Positions 1-8,782 of a stretch of 64,000 bases of DNA are shown here, piece after piece. Below the pieces are notes generated by a model. It was given only the letters and a program-made list of their open reading frames with translations, ran no database searches and was not told the origin of the DNA. The stretch spans positions 1-64,000 of the forward strand of contig JAFRXH010000046.1 of assembly GCA_017437785.1 (NCBI GenBank), written 5' to 3'. The stretch's first letter is position 1, and the number at the start of each line of letters is the position of its first letter. This DNA is from Lachnospiraceae bacterium. GTDB lineage: Bacteria > Bacillota > Clostridia > Lachnospirales > Lachnospiraceae. A program made the translations under genes and the position numbers.

Positions 1-31
1 CATCCTGAGCCAGGATCAAACTCTCTAAATA
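1..31 (-). rRNA. rrs: 16S rRNA gene, 5' end only
   Basis: The reverse complement reads AGAGTTTGATCCTGGCTCAG, the universal 5' end of 16S rRNA. By alignment with the E. coli numbering the mature 5' end falls near base 31. The rest of the gene lies outside the left edge. Transcription runs leftward from the promoter near 265-293. Confidence 0.97.
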
Positions 32-264
32 AGTTTGTATTCCCAGCCAGTTAAACTGGCTAAAAATCCATTGATTTACTAATTAAAATTGTTCTCGAAT
101 TATTCCTCATCGCATTTCGCAGAGATTCGAAAATGCTTCGCATTATTCCCGCTCTGCTCAATGCTCGTTGGAAATCTTCGGGGTTGGATAGCTGTTTATT
201 TATCAAGGTTCTTATCGCTTTGCAAGGGCTTTTTTAAGCTTGCCTTCTTGCGGGCGACTTGAAT
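32..264 (-). other. 16S rRNA leader region
   Basis: This is the transcribed leader between the rRNA promoter and the mature 16S end; it has no plausible gene. A perfect 7-bp inverted repeat, AGCCAGT-TAA-ACTGGCT, lies at 45-61, just upstream of the mature end, where rRNA processing stalks normally form. The function of that hairpin is an inference. Confidence 0.7.
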
Positions 265-293
265 ATACTACCACCTTTCAAAATCTGTGTCAA
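265..293 (-). promoter_or_regulatory. rRNA operon promoter
   Basis: On the minus strand a perfect -35 TTGACA (288-293) is followed after 17 bases by TAGTAT (265-270). It is the only strong promoter upstream of the 16S gene in view. More upstream promoters of the rRNA operon could exist but I see no clear second one. Confidence 0.8.
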
Positions 294-435
294 CACTTTT
301 TTTGTTTTTTTTGAAACTTTTTTTCAAGGCCATTTTCAAGCTCAAAAAAGCCCCGAAAAACGTGCGTTTGAAAATTACATAAAACTGTGTTACTCTTTAT
401 GATGGAGTTATATATGAGGAAAGGAGAAGCGCGTC

Positions 436-1545
436 TTGATCACTAACCCGTATTTGCAGGCACTCGTACAGATCAACTTCATCCCGGTGCTGATCACCGT
501 GTTTCTTTTATTTTTTCTTAATGTAAATATCAAGTTCGAACGCCACCTCGCAAAGCAGATGATCCCCTGCGTGATATTGCTGTTAGCTCTCATCATAGAC
601 GATAATCTCGATTATTATGCTTATGACGCCCATGTGCCGCAGATGCTGCACAGGCTGTATGCCATGCTGGGATATGATATACGTATCTTCCTTATGGTAT
701 GTCTGATCAACACCGCGTATGCAAGGCAGATCAAAAACAAACTCCTGACAAAAGTAACTTATATACCTGCGATCCTGAATGCACTGATCATCCTGCCCTG
801 TATGTTTACGGATGCCATCTTCTATTATAATGCGCAGGGCGATCTGGTTCACGAGCTGCCCGGTTTTGCTCCCCACATCATATCAGCGATGTACATCTTT
901 TTCCTGTTTTACCTTGCGATAAACAGTATGCGCCTGGACAGGAAAACAGAGGCCGGGATATTATTCCTGTGCGCGATCATGACGGTGCTGGCCGTCCTTG
1001 TGGAGATGTTCTTCTCTTTAAGAGGTATACTGATAGGTGTTATCGCGCTGGATATCACTTTCTATTATCTGTACCTTCATATAGAACACTTCCGCTTCGA
1101 TAATCTGACAAAGATATTTAACCGCGACAGCTTTTACGCAGATATAAGACAGTACGGCGAAGAAAAGATCACGCATGTTCTGAGTATAGATGTTAACGAT
1201 CTGAAAAAGACAAATGATACGATGGGCCACGATGCGGGTGATAAGCTCATCAAAGATGTGGCCGACATACTGCGTAACGAGCTGGATCCCTCCTGCTATC
1301 TCTACCGTGTAGGCGGTGATGAATTTGTGGTCCTGTGTCTGTTAAGATCGAATGACGAAGTAAAGAATATGGTAAGCCGCATGTATAAAAAGATAGAAGA
1401 AGCCCATTACTCCCTTGCGATAGGTTGGGATGCCGTTACTTCCGACGTGAGCGTAACCGAAGCATACAAGCAGGCTGACAGACAGATGTACGAGACAAAG
1501 ATGAAGATGAAGGCGTCACGCAGGGAAGAAACCGCGCAGCCATAA
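436..1545 (+). CDS. Membrane-bound diguanylate cyclase (GGDEF)
   Basis: This 369-residue protein should make cyclic di-GMP from two GTP. Residues 1-215 contain about six hydrophobic membrane segments with no recognisable sensor fold; residues 220-360 are a GGDEF domain with an intact RVGGDEF active site at 291-297. The inhibitory RxxD site expected just before GGDEF is absent, so product feedback through that site is unlikely. The start is TTG at 436 with AGGAG at 422-426, nine bases away; an upstream ATG at 414 is out of frame. Its last 30 bases overlap the convergent asparaginase gene. A weak TTGAAA/TACTCT promoter may lie at 368-396. Confidence 0.92.
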   Translation: MITNPYLQALVQINFIPVLITVFLLFFLNVNIKFERHLAKQMIPCVILLLALIIDDNLDYYAYDAHVPQMLHRLYAMLGYDIRIFLMVCLINTAYARQIKNKLLTKVTYIPAILNALIILPCMFTDAIFYYNAQGDLVHELPGFAPHIISAMYIFFLFYLAINSMRLDRKTEAGILFLCAIMTVLAVLVEMFFSLRGILIGVIALDITFYYLYLHIEHFRFDNLTKIFNRDSFYADIRQYGEEKITHVLSIDVNDLKKTNDTMGHDAGDKLIKDVADILRNELDPSCYLYRVGGDEFVVLCLLRSNDEVKNMVSRMYKKIEEAHYSLAIGWDAVTSDVSVTEAYKQADRQMYETKMKMKASRREETAQP

Positions 1546-2442
1546 CATGCAATACGCATACACCGGGGAAACATCATATACAGGATGGATCCCCATTTTT
1601 TTATAACTGCTGATGGTCTCGTATTCCGTACCTTCACGGGTGATCCCGCACAGCCATACCGCTATCCCGCGCTGATGCGCTTTATCTAAAAAGCTCTTTA
1701 ATCCGTCGTTAACAGCTATCGTTCCCGAATGGAAACTTCCAAGCAGCACAGCTTTTACGCCTTCGCCTATTTCCGGATAACTCATCCCGGGATACGGCTC
1801 TAACCTTAATATGCTTCCCGGCTTCTCATCAAGGCAGGGTATGCTTCCGTCGTATGCTTCTTTTTCTTCAATGTTTCCAAGCTGTATATATTCTGCAGTG
1901 GACTTATCTGTATCGTCTTTATAGTATCCATATATCTTATCGTTAACACTTTTTATCTTATCCGAAAAAGCCTCATGCGGCATGAGCTTTCCGCCGCAAT
2001 GGATCTTCACTGCTTCTTTAGGATTTTTATAACAGACAAATACCCCGCGCCCTCTTTTTTCTTTTATAAATCTCTGCGCAAAATACAGGTTTGCTTTTCC
2101 GTTCGAGCGCGGATCCGTCAAAACATAATTCGCTGCCACCAGTACGATCGGAATATCTGCTCCTCCGAAAATAATATCCAGTATCGCCGCCGTATACTGC
2201 AGTGTGTCACTGCCGTGCGTTATGATGATGCCTTCACTCTCTCCTTCTCTTATCACATCCGCAGTTTCCTTTATAAGAAGGTTAAGGTGCGCGGCATCGA
2301 GATTCTCACTAAGGATATTATACGGAATACGTATCGCCGCATCTTCACCGGCAAATACACTTATATCAGCATCGGGCCGCGCCACGCCGTCCGCGCCTAT
2401 GCTGCTGCCTATGGTCCCGCCTGTAAGTATATAAGTTATCAT
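1516..2442 (-). CDS. Type I L-asparaginase
   Basis: The 308-residue protein hydrolyses L-asparagine to aspartate and ammonia, or a related amide. The two family signatures are present: TGGTIGS at residues 8-14 with the catalytic threonine at 10, and HGSDT at 76-80 with the second catalytic threonine. No signal peptide is seen, so it should be cytosolic. Its start overlaps the uvrB stop as ATGA (2439-2442), indicating translational coupling with uvrB. The 3' end runs 30 bases into the convergent cyclase gene. Asparaginase versus a related amidase cannot be settled by reading. Confidence 0.88.
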   Translation of the reverse strand: MITYILTGGTIGSSIGADGVARPDADISVFAGEDAAIRIPYNILSENLDAAHLNLLIKETADVIREGESEGIIITHGSDTLQYTAAILDIIFGGADIPIVLVAANYVLTDPRSNGKANLYFAQRFIKEKRGRGVFVCYKNPKEAVKIHCGGKLMPHEAFSDKIKSVNDKIYGYYKDDTDKSTAEYIQLGNIEEKEAYDGSIPCLDEKPGSILRLEPYPGMSYPEIGEGVKAVLLGSFHSGTIAVNDGLKSFLDKAHQRGIAVWLCGITREGTEYETISSYKKMGIHPVYDVSPVYAYCMLWLRGFFPA

Positions 2443-4415
2443 GAATTCAGATACCTCTTAAGTTCTATGAGTCTGTCTCTTAATTCTGCGGCAACCTCAA
2501 AATTCAGCTCCGCAGCAGCCTTGCGCATCTGCTTCTCCGTATCGGCTATCACTTTCTTAAGCTCTTTCTCATCCATGGATTCGGGATCTTTTTCCAGAGC
2601 TTTCTGGGTACTTGCGATCGACTTGCTTATCGCGATCACATCACGCACCGCTTTTTTGATAGTGGTAGGCGTTATGCCATGTTCCTCATTATACTTCATC
2701 TGTATGCCGCGGCGGCGGTTCGTTTCATCGATACATATCTTCATCGAATCCGTCATGGTGTCTGCGTACATTATCACATGTCCGTCGCTGTTACGCGCAG
2801 CGCGTCCTACAGTCTGTATTAGTGCCGTGGCGCTCCTGAGGAAGCCTTCTTTATCGGCATCCAGTATCGCGACCAGTGTGACCTCAGGAATATCCAGGCC
2901 TTCACGCAAAAGGTTTATACCGACCAGTACGTCAAATACATCAAGACGCAGATCACGTATTATCTCTGCACGTTCCAGTGTATCTATATCGGAATGCAGA
3001 TACTTTACCCTTATCCCCACGTTGGTAAGATAATCCGTAAGGTCTTCCGCCATACGCTTTGTAAGAGTGGTGATCATCACCTTATTCTTTTTAGCAGTCT
3101 CTTTCTTTATCTCCGCTAAAAGATCGTCGATCTGTCCTTCCACGGGGCGCACGCTTATCTCCGGATCCAGCAGTCCCGTAGGACGTATTATCTGCTCCGC
3201 ACGCAAAAGCTCATGCTCTTCCTCATACTGCGCGGGCGTTGCGGAAACAAACATCATCTGATCGATATAGCCTTCGAACTCGGAAAAATTAAGCGGCCTG
3301 TTATCAAGTGCCGACGGCAGACGAAAGCCGTAATCAACAAGCGTGGTCTTTCTTGATCTGTCACCGTTATACATGCCGCGCACCTGCGGGATGGTCATGT
3401 GTGACTCATCAACTATCATAAGGAAATCATCTTTAAAGAAATCCAGCAAACAAAAAGGATGCTGACCTGCCGGCAGTCCCGTAAGATGTCTGGAATAATT
3501 CTCTATGCCCGAACACACTCCCGTCTCGCGAAGCATCTCCACATCAAAGCTTGTGCGTTCAAAAATACGCTGCGCTTCTATCAGCTTGTCTTCACTTTTA
3601 AAATATGCAACTCTTTCACGCGCTTCCTCTTCGATGGCGTCACAGGCCTTAAGAAGCTTATCCTGAGCCACAACATAATGAGACGCAGGAAATATGCTTA
3701 CATGCTCGAGCGTGCACACAGGGCGCATGGTCACGTTATCGATCTGCGTGATACGGTCTATCTCATCCCCGAAGAATTCCACGCGGTATATCTTATCACC
3801 CTGCTCTGCAGGATTTATCTCCAGCACATCCCCCCTTACGCGAAAGCACCCGCGGTTAAGGTCCATATCATTCCTGTCGTACTGTATGGCTACCAGCTCG
3901 CGGATCACATCATCCCTGTCCTTCTGCTGGCCCGGCCTTAAGGATACGGTCAGATCGGTGAATTCCTCCGGGCTGCCCAGACCGTAAATACAGGATACCG
4001 ATGCGACAACGATAACATCCCGCCGCTCCGTTAACGACGCCGTCGCCGACAGCCGCAACTTGTCTATCTCATCATTAACATCGGAATCCTTCTCAATGTA
4101 GGTATCCGTTGACGGCACGTATGCTTCCGGCTGGTAATAATCGTAGTAACTGACGAAATATTCTACTGCATTCTCCGGAAAGAATTCTTTAAACTCACTG
4201 TAGAGCTGTGCCGCCAAGGTTTTATTATGCGCCAGGACCAGTGTCGGCTTGTTGAGCTGCTCGATCACGTTGGCCATGGTAAAGGTCTTACCGGAGCCCG
4301 TAACCCCCAGTAAAGTCTGGAATTGATTGCCTTTTTTGAATCCGTCTACTAACTGTTTTATCGCCTGCGGCTGGTCGCCGGTAGGCTTATATTCGGAGTG
4401 TAATTTGAAATCCAT
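2439..4415 (-). CDS. uvrB: UvrB, excinuclease ABC subunit B
   Basis: UvrB is the damage-verifying helicase-like subunit of nucleotide excision repair; it is loaded by UvrA and recruits UvrC. Walker A GVTGSGKT is near residue 37, the beta-hairpin [20 protein letters not shown] near 90-110, the DESH Walker B box mid-protein, and the C-terminal UVR motif that contacts UvrC ends the protein. I place the start at ATG 4415 (MDFKLHSEY...), giving 658 residues, the usual UvrB length, with GAGGA upstream. A longer frame to 4493 would add 26 non-homologous residues. It is coupled to the asparaginase gene downstream. Confidence 0.96.
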   Translation of the reverse strand: MDFKLHSEYKPTGDQPQAIKQLVDGFKKGNQFQTLLGVTGSGKTFTMANVIEQLNKPTLVLAHNKTLAAQLYSEFKEFFPENAVEYFVSYYDYYQPEAYVPSTDTYIEKDSDVNDEIDKLRLSATASLTERRDVIVVASVSCIYGLGSPEEFTDLTVSLRPGQQKDRDDVIRELVAIQYDRNDMDLNRGCFRVRGDVLEINPAEQGDKIYRVEFFGDEIDRITQIDNVTMRPVCTLEHVSIFPASHYVVAQDKLLKACDAIEEEARERVAYFKSEDKLIEAQRIFERTSFDVEMLRETGVCSGIENYSRHLTGLPAGQHPFCLLDFFKDDFLMIVDESHMTIPQVRGMYNGDRSRKTTLVDYGFRLPSALDNRPLNFSEFEGYIDQMMFVSATPAQYEEEHELLRAEQIIRPTGLLDPEISVRPVEGQIDDLLAEIKKETAKKNKVMITTLTKRMAEDLTDYLTNVGIRVKYLHSDIDTLERAEIIRDLRLDVFDVLVGINLLREGLDIPEVTLVAILDADKEGFLRSATALIQTVGRAARNSDGHVIMYADTMTDSMKICIDETNRRRGIQMKYNEEHGITPTTIKKAVRDVIAISKSIASTQKALEKDPESMDEKELKKVIADTEKQMRKAAAELNFEVAAELRDRLIELKRYLNS

Positions 4416-4473
4416 AGGGCTAAAATCCTCAAAAAGTTGTAGTAAAAAAGTGATACTATAGGCCCGATTTTCG

Positions 4474-4638
4474 TCACCAAAACCATTGTGCAATTTTCAC
4501 AAAAGGGCTAAAAGACGAATAAAAGTCCCCAAATCGTATTTTCCAAACCAGCCATAACAGAACAGCACAAGCCAGTATTATCCGTAACACGTTCCATTCT
4601 GTTCCGGCTAAGGAAGTCCCCAAAACATATATCAGCAT
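4474..4638 (-). CDS. Small membrane protein, 54 residues, unrecognised
   Basis: This is a candidate short gene, not one I recognise. An ATG at 4638 is preceded at six bases by a purine-rich AGAGGGGGG ribosome site. The product has one hydrophobic segment (about residues 18-35) and an aromatic C-terminus ending AQWFW. It lies between a terminator (4661-4694) and uvrB, so it would use its own promoter or run into uvrB. The frame can be extended to 4722 but only by crossing the terminator hairpin. The ribosome site is the main support, so confidence is moderate. Confidence 0.45.
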   Translation of the reverse strand: MLIYVLGTSLAGTEWNVLRIILACAVLLWLVWKIRFGDFYSSFSPFVKIAQWFW

Positions 4639-4660
4639 ATCACACCCCCCTCTAAAAGTA

Positions 4661-4694
4661 CATAAAAAAAGAGCTGTCATCATGGCAGCTCTTT
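4661..4694 (-). terminator. Rho-independent terminator after brnTA
   Basis: On the minus strand an AAAGAGCTGCC/TGACAGCTCTTT-type stem (4668-4694) runs into an uninterrupted T tract. It lies downstream of the brnA stop and ends the toxin-antitoxin message. Confidence 0.8.
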
Positions 4695-4747
4695 CAATCA
4701 TCCATATACTATTTAACGTCATGAATTAGAATTATACATCTACCTTT

Positions 4748-5059
4748 TCATACCAACTGACTTATCGGGCATCCATTGAGCCGCGCCCACCGGATCACCA
4801 GATTCAGGCGTTTCTGATATCCGGCCCCATCTTTTTTTAACCATTCCAGATTATCCTTATCAATCTTGGTATGTATGTCTTTCTGCGGCAATTTCAAAGA
4901 AGACAGATAAAAAAACTGTCCTTCACCGTTCTGCTCCGGAATATCACTGTAATCGATGTCTTCATCCGGCATTTCTTCCAAGGCCTGAAGTTCTTTTTTC
5001 TGTTCTTCCGTCAATGGCGGAAAGTTAATTGTCTGATAAGTTTTTTGCATTCTTTTCAT
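4748..5059 (-). CDS. brnA: BrnA-family antitoxin
   Basis: BrnA antitoxins neutralise the BrnT ribonuclease and bind the operon promoter. The C-terminal stretch DGAGYQKRLNLVIRWARLNG matches the ribbon-helix-helix-like end of the family, and the N-terminal half is acidic, as expected for a toxin-binding tail. ATG at 5059 is chosen because AGGAG sits five bases upstream; an earlier in-frame start at 5080 lacks a site. The gene overlaps the 3' end of brnT by 35 bases, so the two are translationally linked, with the toxin first as is usual for brnTA. Confidence 0.85.
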   Translation of the reverse strand: MKRMQKTYQTINFPPLTEEQKKELQALEEMPDEDIDYSDIPEQNGEGQFFYLSSLKLPQKDIHTKIDKDNLEWLKKDGAGYQKRLNLVIRWARLNGCPISQLV

Positions 5060-5348
5060 AATTTCTCCTTTCCGTCTCATTTGATTTTCTTGCAGAAATG
5101 ATACGAATGTACTCTTCTCTTTCTGTCATGGTTACCGTCAGGATTGTGAGATAACCATCTACTGCACCGACACAATTATATCTGGTTTCTTCCGCTGTGC
5201 TGTTTTTGTCATCATAATATACATATAAAGCAGGATCATTAAATATCCGGCATGCCGTTTCGAAACTGATATGATGTGTCTCTATATTATACTGCGCCTT
5301 TTCTATATCCCATATAAACTGGTTTAAGTATATGTAATCCTTCTTCAT
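5025..5348 (-). CDS. brnT: BrnT-family toxin ribonuclease
   Basis: The 107-residue product matches BrnT, a type II toxin with an RNase fold. The N-terminal F-x-WDxEKA box (residues 11-18), HHISFETA, and the C-terminal RIISARKSNETERRNYE segment carry the conserved arginine and glutamate positions. It is cytosolic. It is the first gene of the operon; the -10 box of its promoter ends only six bases before the ATG, so the message may be nearly leaderless. No in-frame alternative start is present downstream in a sensible position. Confidence 0.87.
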   Translation of the reverse strand: MKKDYIYLNQFIWDIEKAQYNIETHHISFETACRIFNDPALYVYYDDKNSTAEETRYNCVGAVDGYLTILTVTMTEREEYIRIISARKSNETERRNYEKNAKNLSDN

Positions 5349-5354
5349 GATCCT

Positions 5355-5413
5355 ATTCTACACCAATTATGTACACTTTTCAAGTACATTTTTAATGTAC
5401 ATATATTATGTAC
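5355..5413 (-). promoter_or_regulatory. brnTA promoter with four-site operator
   Basis: The promoter is TTGAAA (5378-5383), 17 bases, TAGAAT (5355-5360). Four GTAC cores start at 5371, 5384, 5397 and 5410, exactly 13 bases apart, and form nested inverted repeats such as GTACATT-TTT-AATGTAC (5384-5400). The array covers the spacer, the -35 and upstream DNA, as expected for autorepression by the BrnA/BrnT complex. Confidence 0.75.
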
Positions 5414-5434
5414 ACATCCAATACTATCCTCTTA

Positions 5435-5779
5435 TTATCGTTCATAATAAAACACATCTCCCTTCGCCCTAAAAGGCAACCTGCAGCCTCGCGGAAGCAA
5501 ATAAGCATGCTCTCTCCTGACCACAAGATCATCTTCTATCATACCGTCTGTTATCAGCAGGATCGGTGCATCCTTGGGAAAGTCCTTTGCCTGCATAAGC
5601 ATATCCACTCCGGGCTGTAATCGTGTACCTCCACGGCCTTTAACTTCTATCCTTCCTGCTATCGCTTCAGGAGAGATGTATCCGGCATCATATGCATCGG
5701 CATCACAGAATATCACACGGGCATAGGGTACTTCTCTGTCATATAACTGTGTCATAATATCTACTACCTCCTTCCTCAT
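5435..5779 (-). pseudogene. C-terminal fragment of a VWA-like metal-dependent peptidase family protein
   Basis: The 114-residue frame looks like the last quarter of a COG3864/DUF2201-type protein, a VWA-like family usually paired with a MoxR AAA ATPase. It keeps the VWA core strands (ARVIFCDADAYDAG, KGRGGTRLQPGVDML, APILLITDG) but lacks the DxSxS metal-site strand and the whole N-terminal domain. A ribosome site (AAGGAGG) precedes an internal ATG at 5755, so a short product is possible. No partner ATPase is next to it. I read it as a deletion remnant; a stand-alone small protein is the alternative. Confidence 0.6.
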
Positions 5780-5807
5780 CCTCCCTTTTAAAGGTCAAAA
5801 AATAAAA

Positions 5808-7226
5808 TTATTTCTGAAAGCTCACGCTAAAGCAGTTCATGCCATCCTTTCTGGCATATTTCAGCGTCCCATGGTGTTTTTCCATGATCTTTCTTGCAAT
5901 AGCCAGGCCAAGCCCCGTTCCTCCATCCGTTTTGCGGGTTTCATCGCCGCGAGAGAATTCTTCAAACATTCTGGGGACAAACTCCGCGTCAATAGCCGTC
6001 CCGTCATCCAAAACCTCGATGAGCGTTTGTCCTTCTTTCCTCATAAGCCTTAATTCTATATTTTTGCCCGTTTCATTGTATTTATTTGCATTTGAAAGAA
6101 GATTTCCGATCACCCTCCCGAAGAGTTTTTCATCAATTCTCTCCATGCATGGCTTCTCCGGAATCTCTATCTCAAATTCCTTCCCAGTCGCCGTGATCTC
6201 CTCGTAAAACTCAGCGCAAATCCTCCGTACGGTTTCGCAAACGTCGCGCTCCTCCAGATTCAGCTGATAGCTGTCGCTTTCGAGCTTTAGGCTTGTACTC
6301 ATGTCCTCTGTCAATGCTTTGATCCGCTCAGCCTTCGCGTCAATTGTGCCATAATAATCGGAAATCTTTTCCTGTGCAACCAAGCCCTCCTTCAACGCAC
6401 CTATGCTACTCTTGATGGAAGCCACGGGATTTTTTATGTCATGAGCCAATTCTAACAGCATCTGGTTCCTGCGCTGTTCCATCCTTCGTTTCTCGTCTTC
6501 ACTCTCCTTTAATTTCTTCGCCATTCGGTTAAACTTGTCACAGATCTCTGCAAATTCCTTGTCCACGTTGTCATCCAAAACTATGTCCCGCTCACCCTTA
6601 CTCACCTCATCCATGCCTTCCGTAAGGTGACGAAGCGGTTTCTCAATATGTCCTTTAAGATAAAAACTGATCGCAAGCACCTCAATGAAAAATAGCGCAA
6701 GCAAAGCAAAAAAGATCCAGCTTCCACCGGCCTTGTCCACATCTATCGTAAATTGATACGTAGGAATCCCAGCCGGATAAATGACTAAAAAAATCCTCTG
6801 CGGTTCCCCGGCACACCGCACGCAGGCCACGTACTCTTTCTGCTCACCCAAGTCGTTGGTCCGAAACATCACACCATACTGATCATAATCCATCATCCCC
6901 AACTCGAGGAACTTTGCAAGTTCTTTCAAGGAATACTGATTTCTCTCCTGCTTACGTTCCCCATAAACCTTGATCACGGTACCGTCTTCATTTAACTCCT
7001 CAATCCAGCCTCCAACGTTTTTTAAGGCTTCCAGATTCTTTATACTTCCATCCTTCTCCACGATCGCCTTCGGATATATATTTCTTGCGTTCCCATTGCC
7101 CACAAGCGTCAAAAATAAAACGACCACGCCCAGATAAAGCACGACAGACAGCGTAAGGAAAAGCACGTAGCTCTTTACCAGTCTGGAAAAGATGCTCTTT
7201 TTTCGTTTTTTTCTCTCTTTCATCAC
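5808..7226 (-). CDS. Sensor histidine kinase (HisKA/HATPase)
   Basis: This is the membrane kinase of a two-component system. Transmembrane segments lie at about 18-41 and 170-190, bracketing a roughly 125-residue extracytoplasmic sensor. HAMP follows, then the H-box ELAHDIKNPVASI with phospho-acceptor His262, and N, G1 and G2 boxes (NKYNETG, DDGTAI, GGTGLGLAIA). It lies four bases after the response-regulator stop and is the second gene of that operon. The start is GTG 7226 or ATG 7223; both share one weak ribosome site. The signal sensed is not evident, although neighbours suggest an envelope role. Confidence 0.93.
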   Translation of the reverse strand: MMKERKKRKKSIFSRLVKSYVLFLTLSVVLYLGVVVLFLTLVGNGNARNIYPKAIVEKDGSIKNLEALKNVGGWIEELNEDGTVIKVYGERKQERNQYSLKELAKFLELGMMDYDQYGVMFRTNDLGEQKEYVACVRCAGEPQRIFLVIYPAGIPTYQFTIDVDKAGGSWIFFALLALFFIEVLAISFYLKGHIEKPLRHLTEGMDEVSKGERDIVLDDNVDKEFAEICDKFNRMAKKLKESEDEKRRMEQRRNQMLLELAHDIKNPVASIKSSIGALKEGLVAQEKISDYYGTIDAKAERIKALTEDMSTSLKLESDSYQLNLEERDVCETVRRICAEFYEEITATGKEFEIEIPEKPCMERIDEKLFGRVIGNLLSNANKYNETGKNIELRLMRKEGQTLIEVLDDGTAIDAEFVPRMFEEFSRGDETRKTDGGTGLGLAIARKIMEKHHGTLKYARKDGMNCFSVSFQK

Positions 7227-7229
7227 TTT

Positions 7230-7916
7230 CTATTCCTTCTCAAAACGATATCCCAGCCCTTTGACCGTTTTGATGACCGTTGCGCCCCCGGCCACGTTTT
7301 TGAGCTTATTTCTAAGGTTACTGATATGTACCATTATGGTGCTGTCATCCGCTATGTAATCATTCTCCCACGCATATTCAAAGATCTGTTGCTTCGTAAA
7401 TATCCTTCCGGGATGCTTCATCAAAAGCTCCAAAATCCGATACTCCGTCCCCGTGAGTTCAATGGGTTCACCATTTCCTGTGACGGATCTTGCCGATAGA
7501 TCAAGCTCAATGCCAAATGCCCGGTAGGTTCTTCCCCGTTCTTCCTGATAATCATAATTCCGTCGAAGCTGCGCTTTTATTCTGGCTACAACCTCCATGG
7601 GATTAAAAGGCTTTGTTATGTAATCATCCGCCCCAAGCTCTAATCCCAGGATCTTGTCATAATCCTCGCTCCTTGCCGTGATCATGATTGCAGGGACGTG
7701 ACTGGTTTCCCGTATCTTCCGCAGTACGCTAAAACCATCCAGTCCAGGCATCATGACATCCAGAAGTACCATGTGCGGTTTCTCCGTTTTAAACAGATCT
7801 ACGGCTGCCATTCCGTTATCAGCCTTGATCAGCCGGATCCCCTCTTTGTTCAAAAACAGCTCAAGGGAATCCAAAATTTCCATTTCGTCATCTGCGCCCA
7901 ACACAACATATTCCAT
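7230..7916 (-). CDS. OmpR/PhoB-family response regulator
   Basis: The 228-residue protein has a receiver domain with acidic pocket DDE (9-11), phospho-acceptor Asp53 in LLDVMMPG and the conserved lysine in DYITKPF, followed by a winged-helix DNA-binding domain (residues about 130-227, ending VKGLGYRFEKE). It should bind direct repeats near promoters; the three-unit 11-bp repeat at 8815-8847, upstream of the adjacent CPBP gene, is the obvious candidate. It is encoded directly before its kinase. GAGG before ATG 7916 supports the start. Confidence 0.95.
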   Translation of the reverse strand: MEYVVLGADDEMEILDSLELFLNKEGIRLIKADNGMAAVDLFKTEKPHMVLLDVMMPGLDGFSVLRKIRETSHVPAIMITARSEDYDKILGLELGADDYITKPFNPMEVVARIKAQLRRNYDYQEERGRTYRAFGIELDLSARSVTGNGEPIELTGTEYRILELLMKHPGRIFTKQQIFEYAWENDYIADDSTIMVHISNLRNKLKNVAGGATVIKTVKGLGYRFEKE

Positions 7917-7920
7917 GTAT

Positions 7921-8027
7921 TTACCTCACGTAATCTGCAAGCACTTCTGCCAAAGGCCGTTCAAAATCATCAGACAAAAGCGCATCTCTGTTCTACATCG
8001 CCATGATATATTCTAGCGCAATTCCTC
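7921..8027 (-). pseudogene. Decayed reading-frame remnant
   Basis: Two coding-like stretches share one frame, split by a TAG at 7993-7995. One reads DFRGIALEYIMAM, the other NRDALLSDDFERPLAEVLAD and ends at TAA 7921-7923. Neither has a proper ribosome site. The composition is protein-like, but I recognise no family. It lies between the CPBP gene and the response regulator and is best read as the tail of a lost gene. Confidence 0.35.
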
Positions 8028-8035
8028 GAAAATCA

Positions 8036-8068
8036 CTATACATTCTTCAATCTGATCATTTCTTCCAT
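8036..8068 (-). pseudogene. Ten-residue stub with strong ribosome site
   Basis: AAGGAGGAGCGATATA precedes an ATG at 8068 and the frame MEEMIRLKNV stops at TAG. That opening is typical of ABC-transporter ATPase N-termini (MIRLKNVTK...), so a truncated ATPase gene is plausible; a translated leader peptide of the response-regulator operon is the alternative. Confidence 0.35.
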
Positions 8069-8098
8069 TATATCGCTCCTCCTTACGTTCATTTCTCT

Positions 8099-8707
8099 TT
8101 AGAAGATCAGGAAAGCTGCGCATACACCTGAGAAAATGTTAGCGATCATATGAATGATCCAGCTCGGAAGGATGGAGCCGTCTGCAATCTTCTCATTGAT
8201 ATATCCCATGAACCATGCAATTACGGTAGTAAATGCCAGAATGATCACTGCCTTAACAGCGCCTACAAGGTTAAAAAACATCACTGCATGAAGCAATCCG
8301 AACAGGAGTGCCTGAATACCATTGGCAGCCGGAAACCTAAGCTTATTTTGCATTCTCTTTAATAAAAATCCTCTGAACAGGATTTCTTCCGGCAAAGCCG
8401 TGTTAAATGCCGCATAAACAAGGATTGCAGGGATTGCCGCAAATCCAAGCCCGGAAAAATCTGACGTAGCCGTTTCAATTCCTTTCACGATCCATAAAGA
8501 ATAGGCACCCAGAAGAAGAAAAGCTACATTAACGACAATGGTCATTACAACGATTTTCATGCCGCCCGCAGGTTTTTTCAGACCAATCCACTTACCGAAG
8601 CCCTGCTTTTTCCTTGCAGTAATCAGCCACCAAATAAAAGGAATTGCACTGAACAACAAAATTTCCACCACGCTGCTTACAACCTTGCTCACAAAAAGTT
8701 CCATCAT
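8099..8707 (-). CDS. CPBP-family intramembrane metalloprotease
   Basis: The 202-residue protein has about six hydrophobic segments and the CPBP (Abi/CAAX protease) motifs: EEILFRGFLLKRMQ with the glutamate pair and arginine, then a histidine in LLFGLLHAVMFF and the last in SWIIHMIANIF. Such proteins act in the membrane as proteases, often in bacteriocin self-immunity or peptide processing. GGAGG precedes ATG 8707. Its promoter carries a tandem-repeat operator probably bound by the response regulator encoded downstream, so it is likely a target of that system. Confidence 0.88.
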   Translation of the reverse strand: MMELFVSKVVSSVVEILLFSAIPFIWWLITARKKQGFGKWIGLKKPAGGMKIVVMTIVVNVAFLLLGAYSLWIVKGIETATSDFSGLGFAAIPAILVYAAFNTALPEEILFRGFLLKRMQNKLRFPAANGIQALLFGLLHAVMFFNLVGAVKAVIILAFTTVIAWFMGYINEKIADGSILPSWIIHMIANIFSGVCAAFLIF

Positions 8708-8782
8708 AACATACCTCCGACTTATATCTTTCTTCCCTTACGGGTCTTTTTATTTTTTGAAGCTTTGCGCTTCCTCGTTTCT

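Noticed and set aside
1975-3033. A 352-codon plus-strand frame over asparaginase and uvrB
   Set aside because: It crosses two well-supported minus-strand genes and resembles no protein family.
4639-4722. N-terminal extension of the 4474-4638 frame
   Set aside because: It would cross the terminator hairpin of brnTA and lacks a ribosome site; the internal ATG at 4638 has one.
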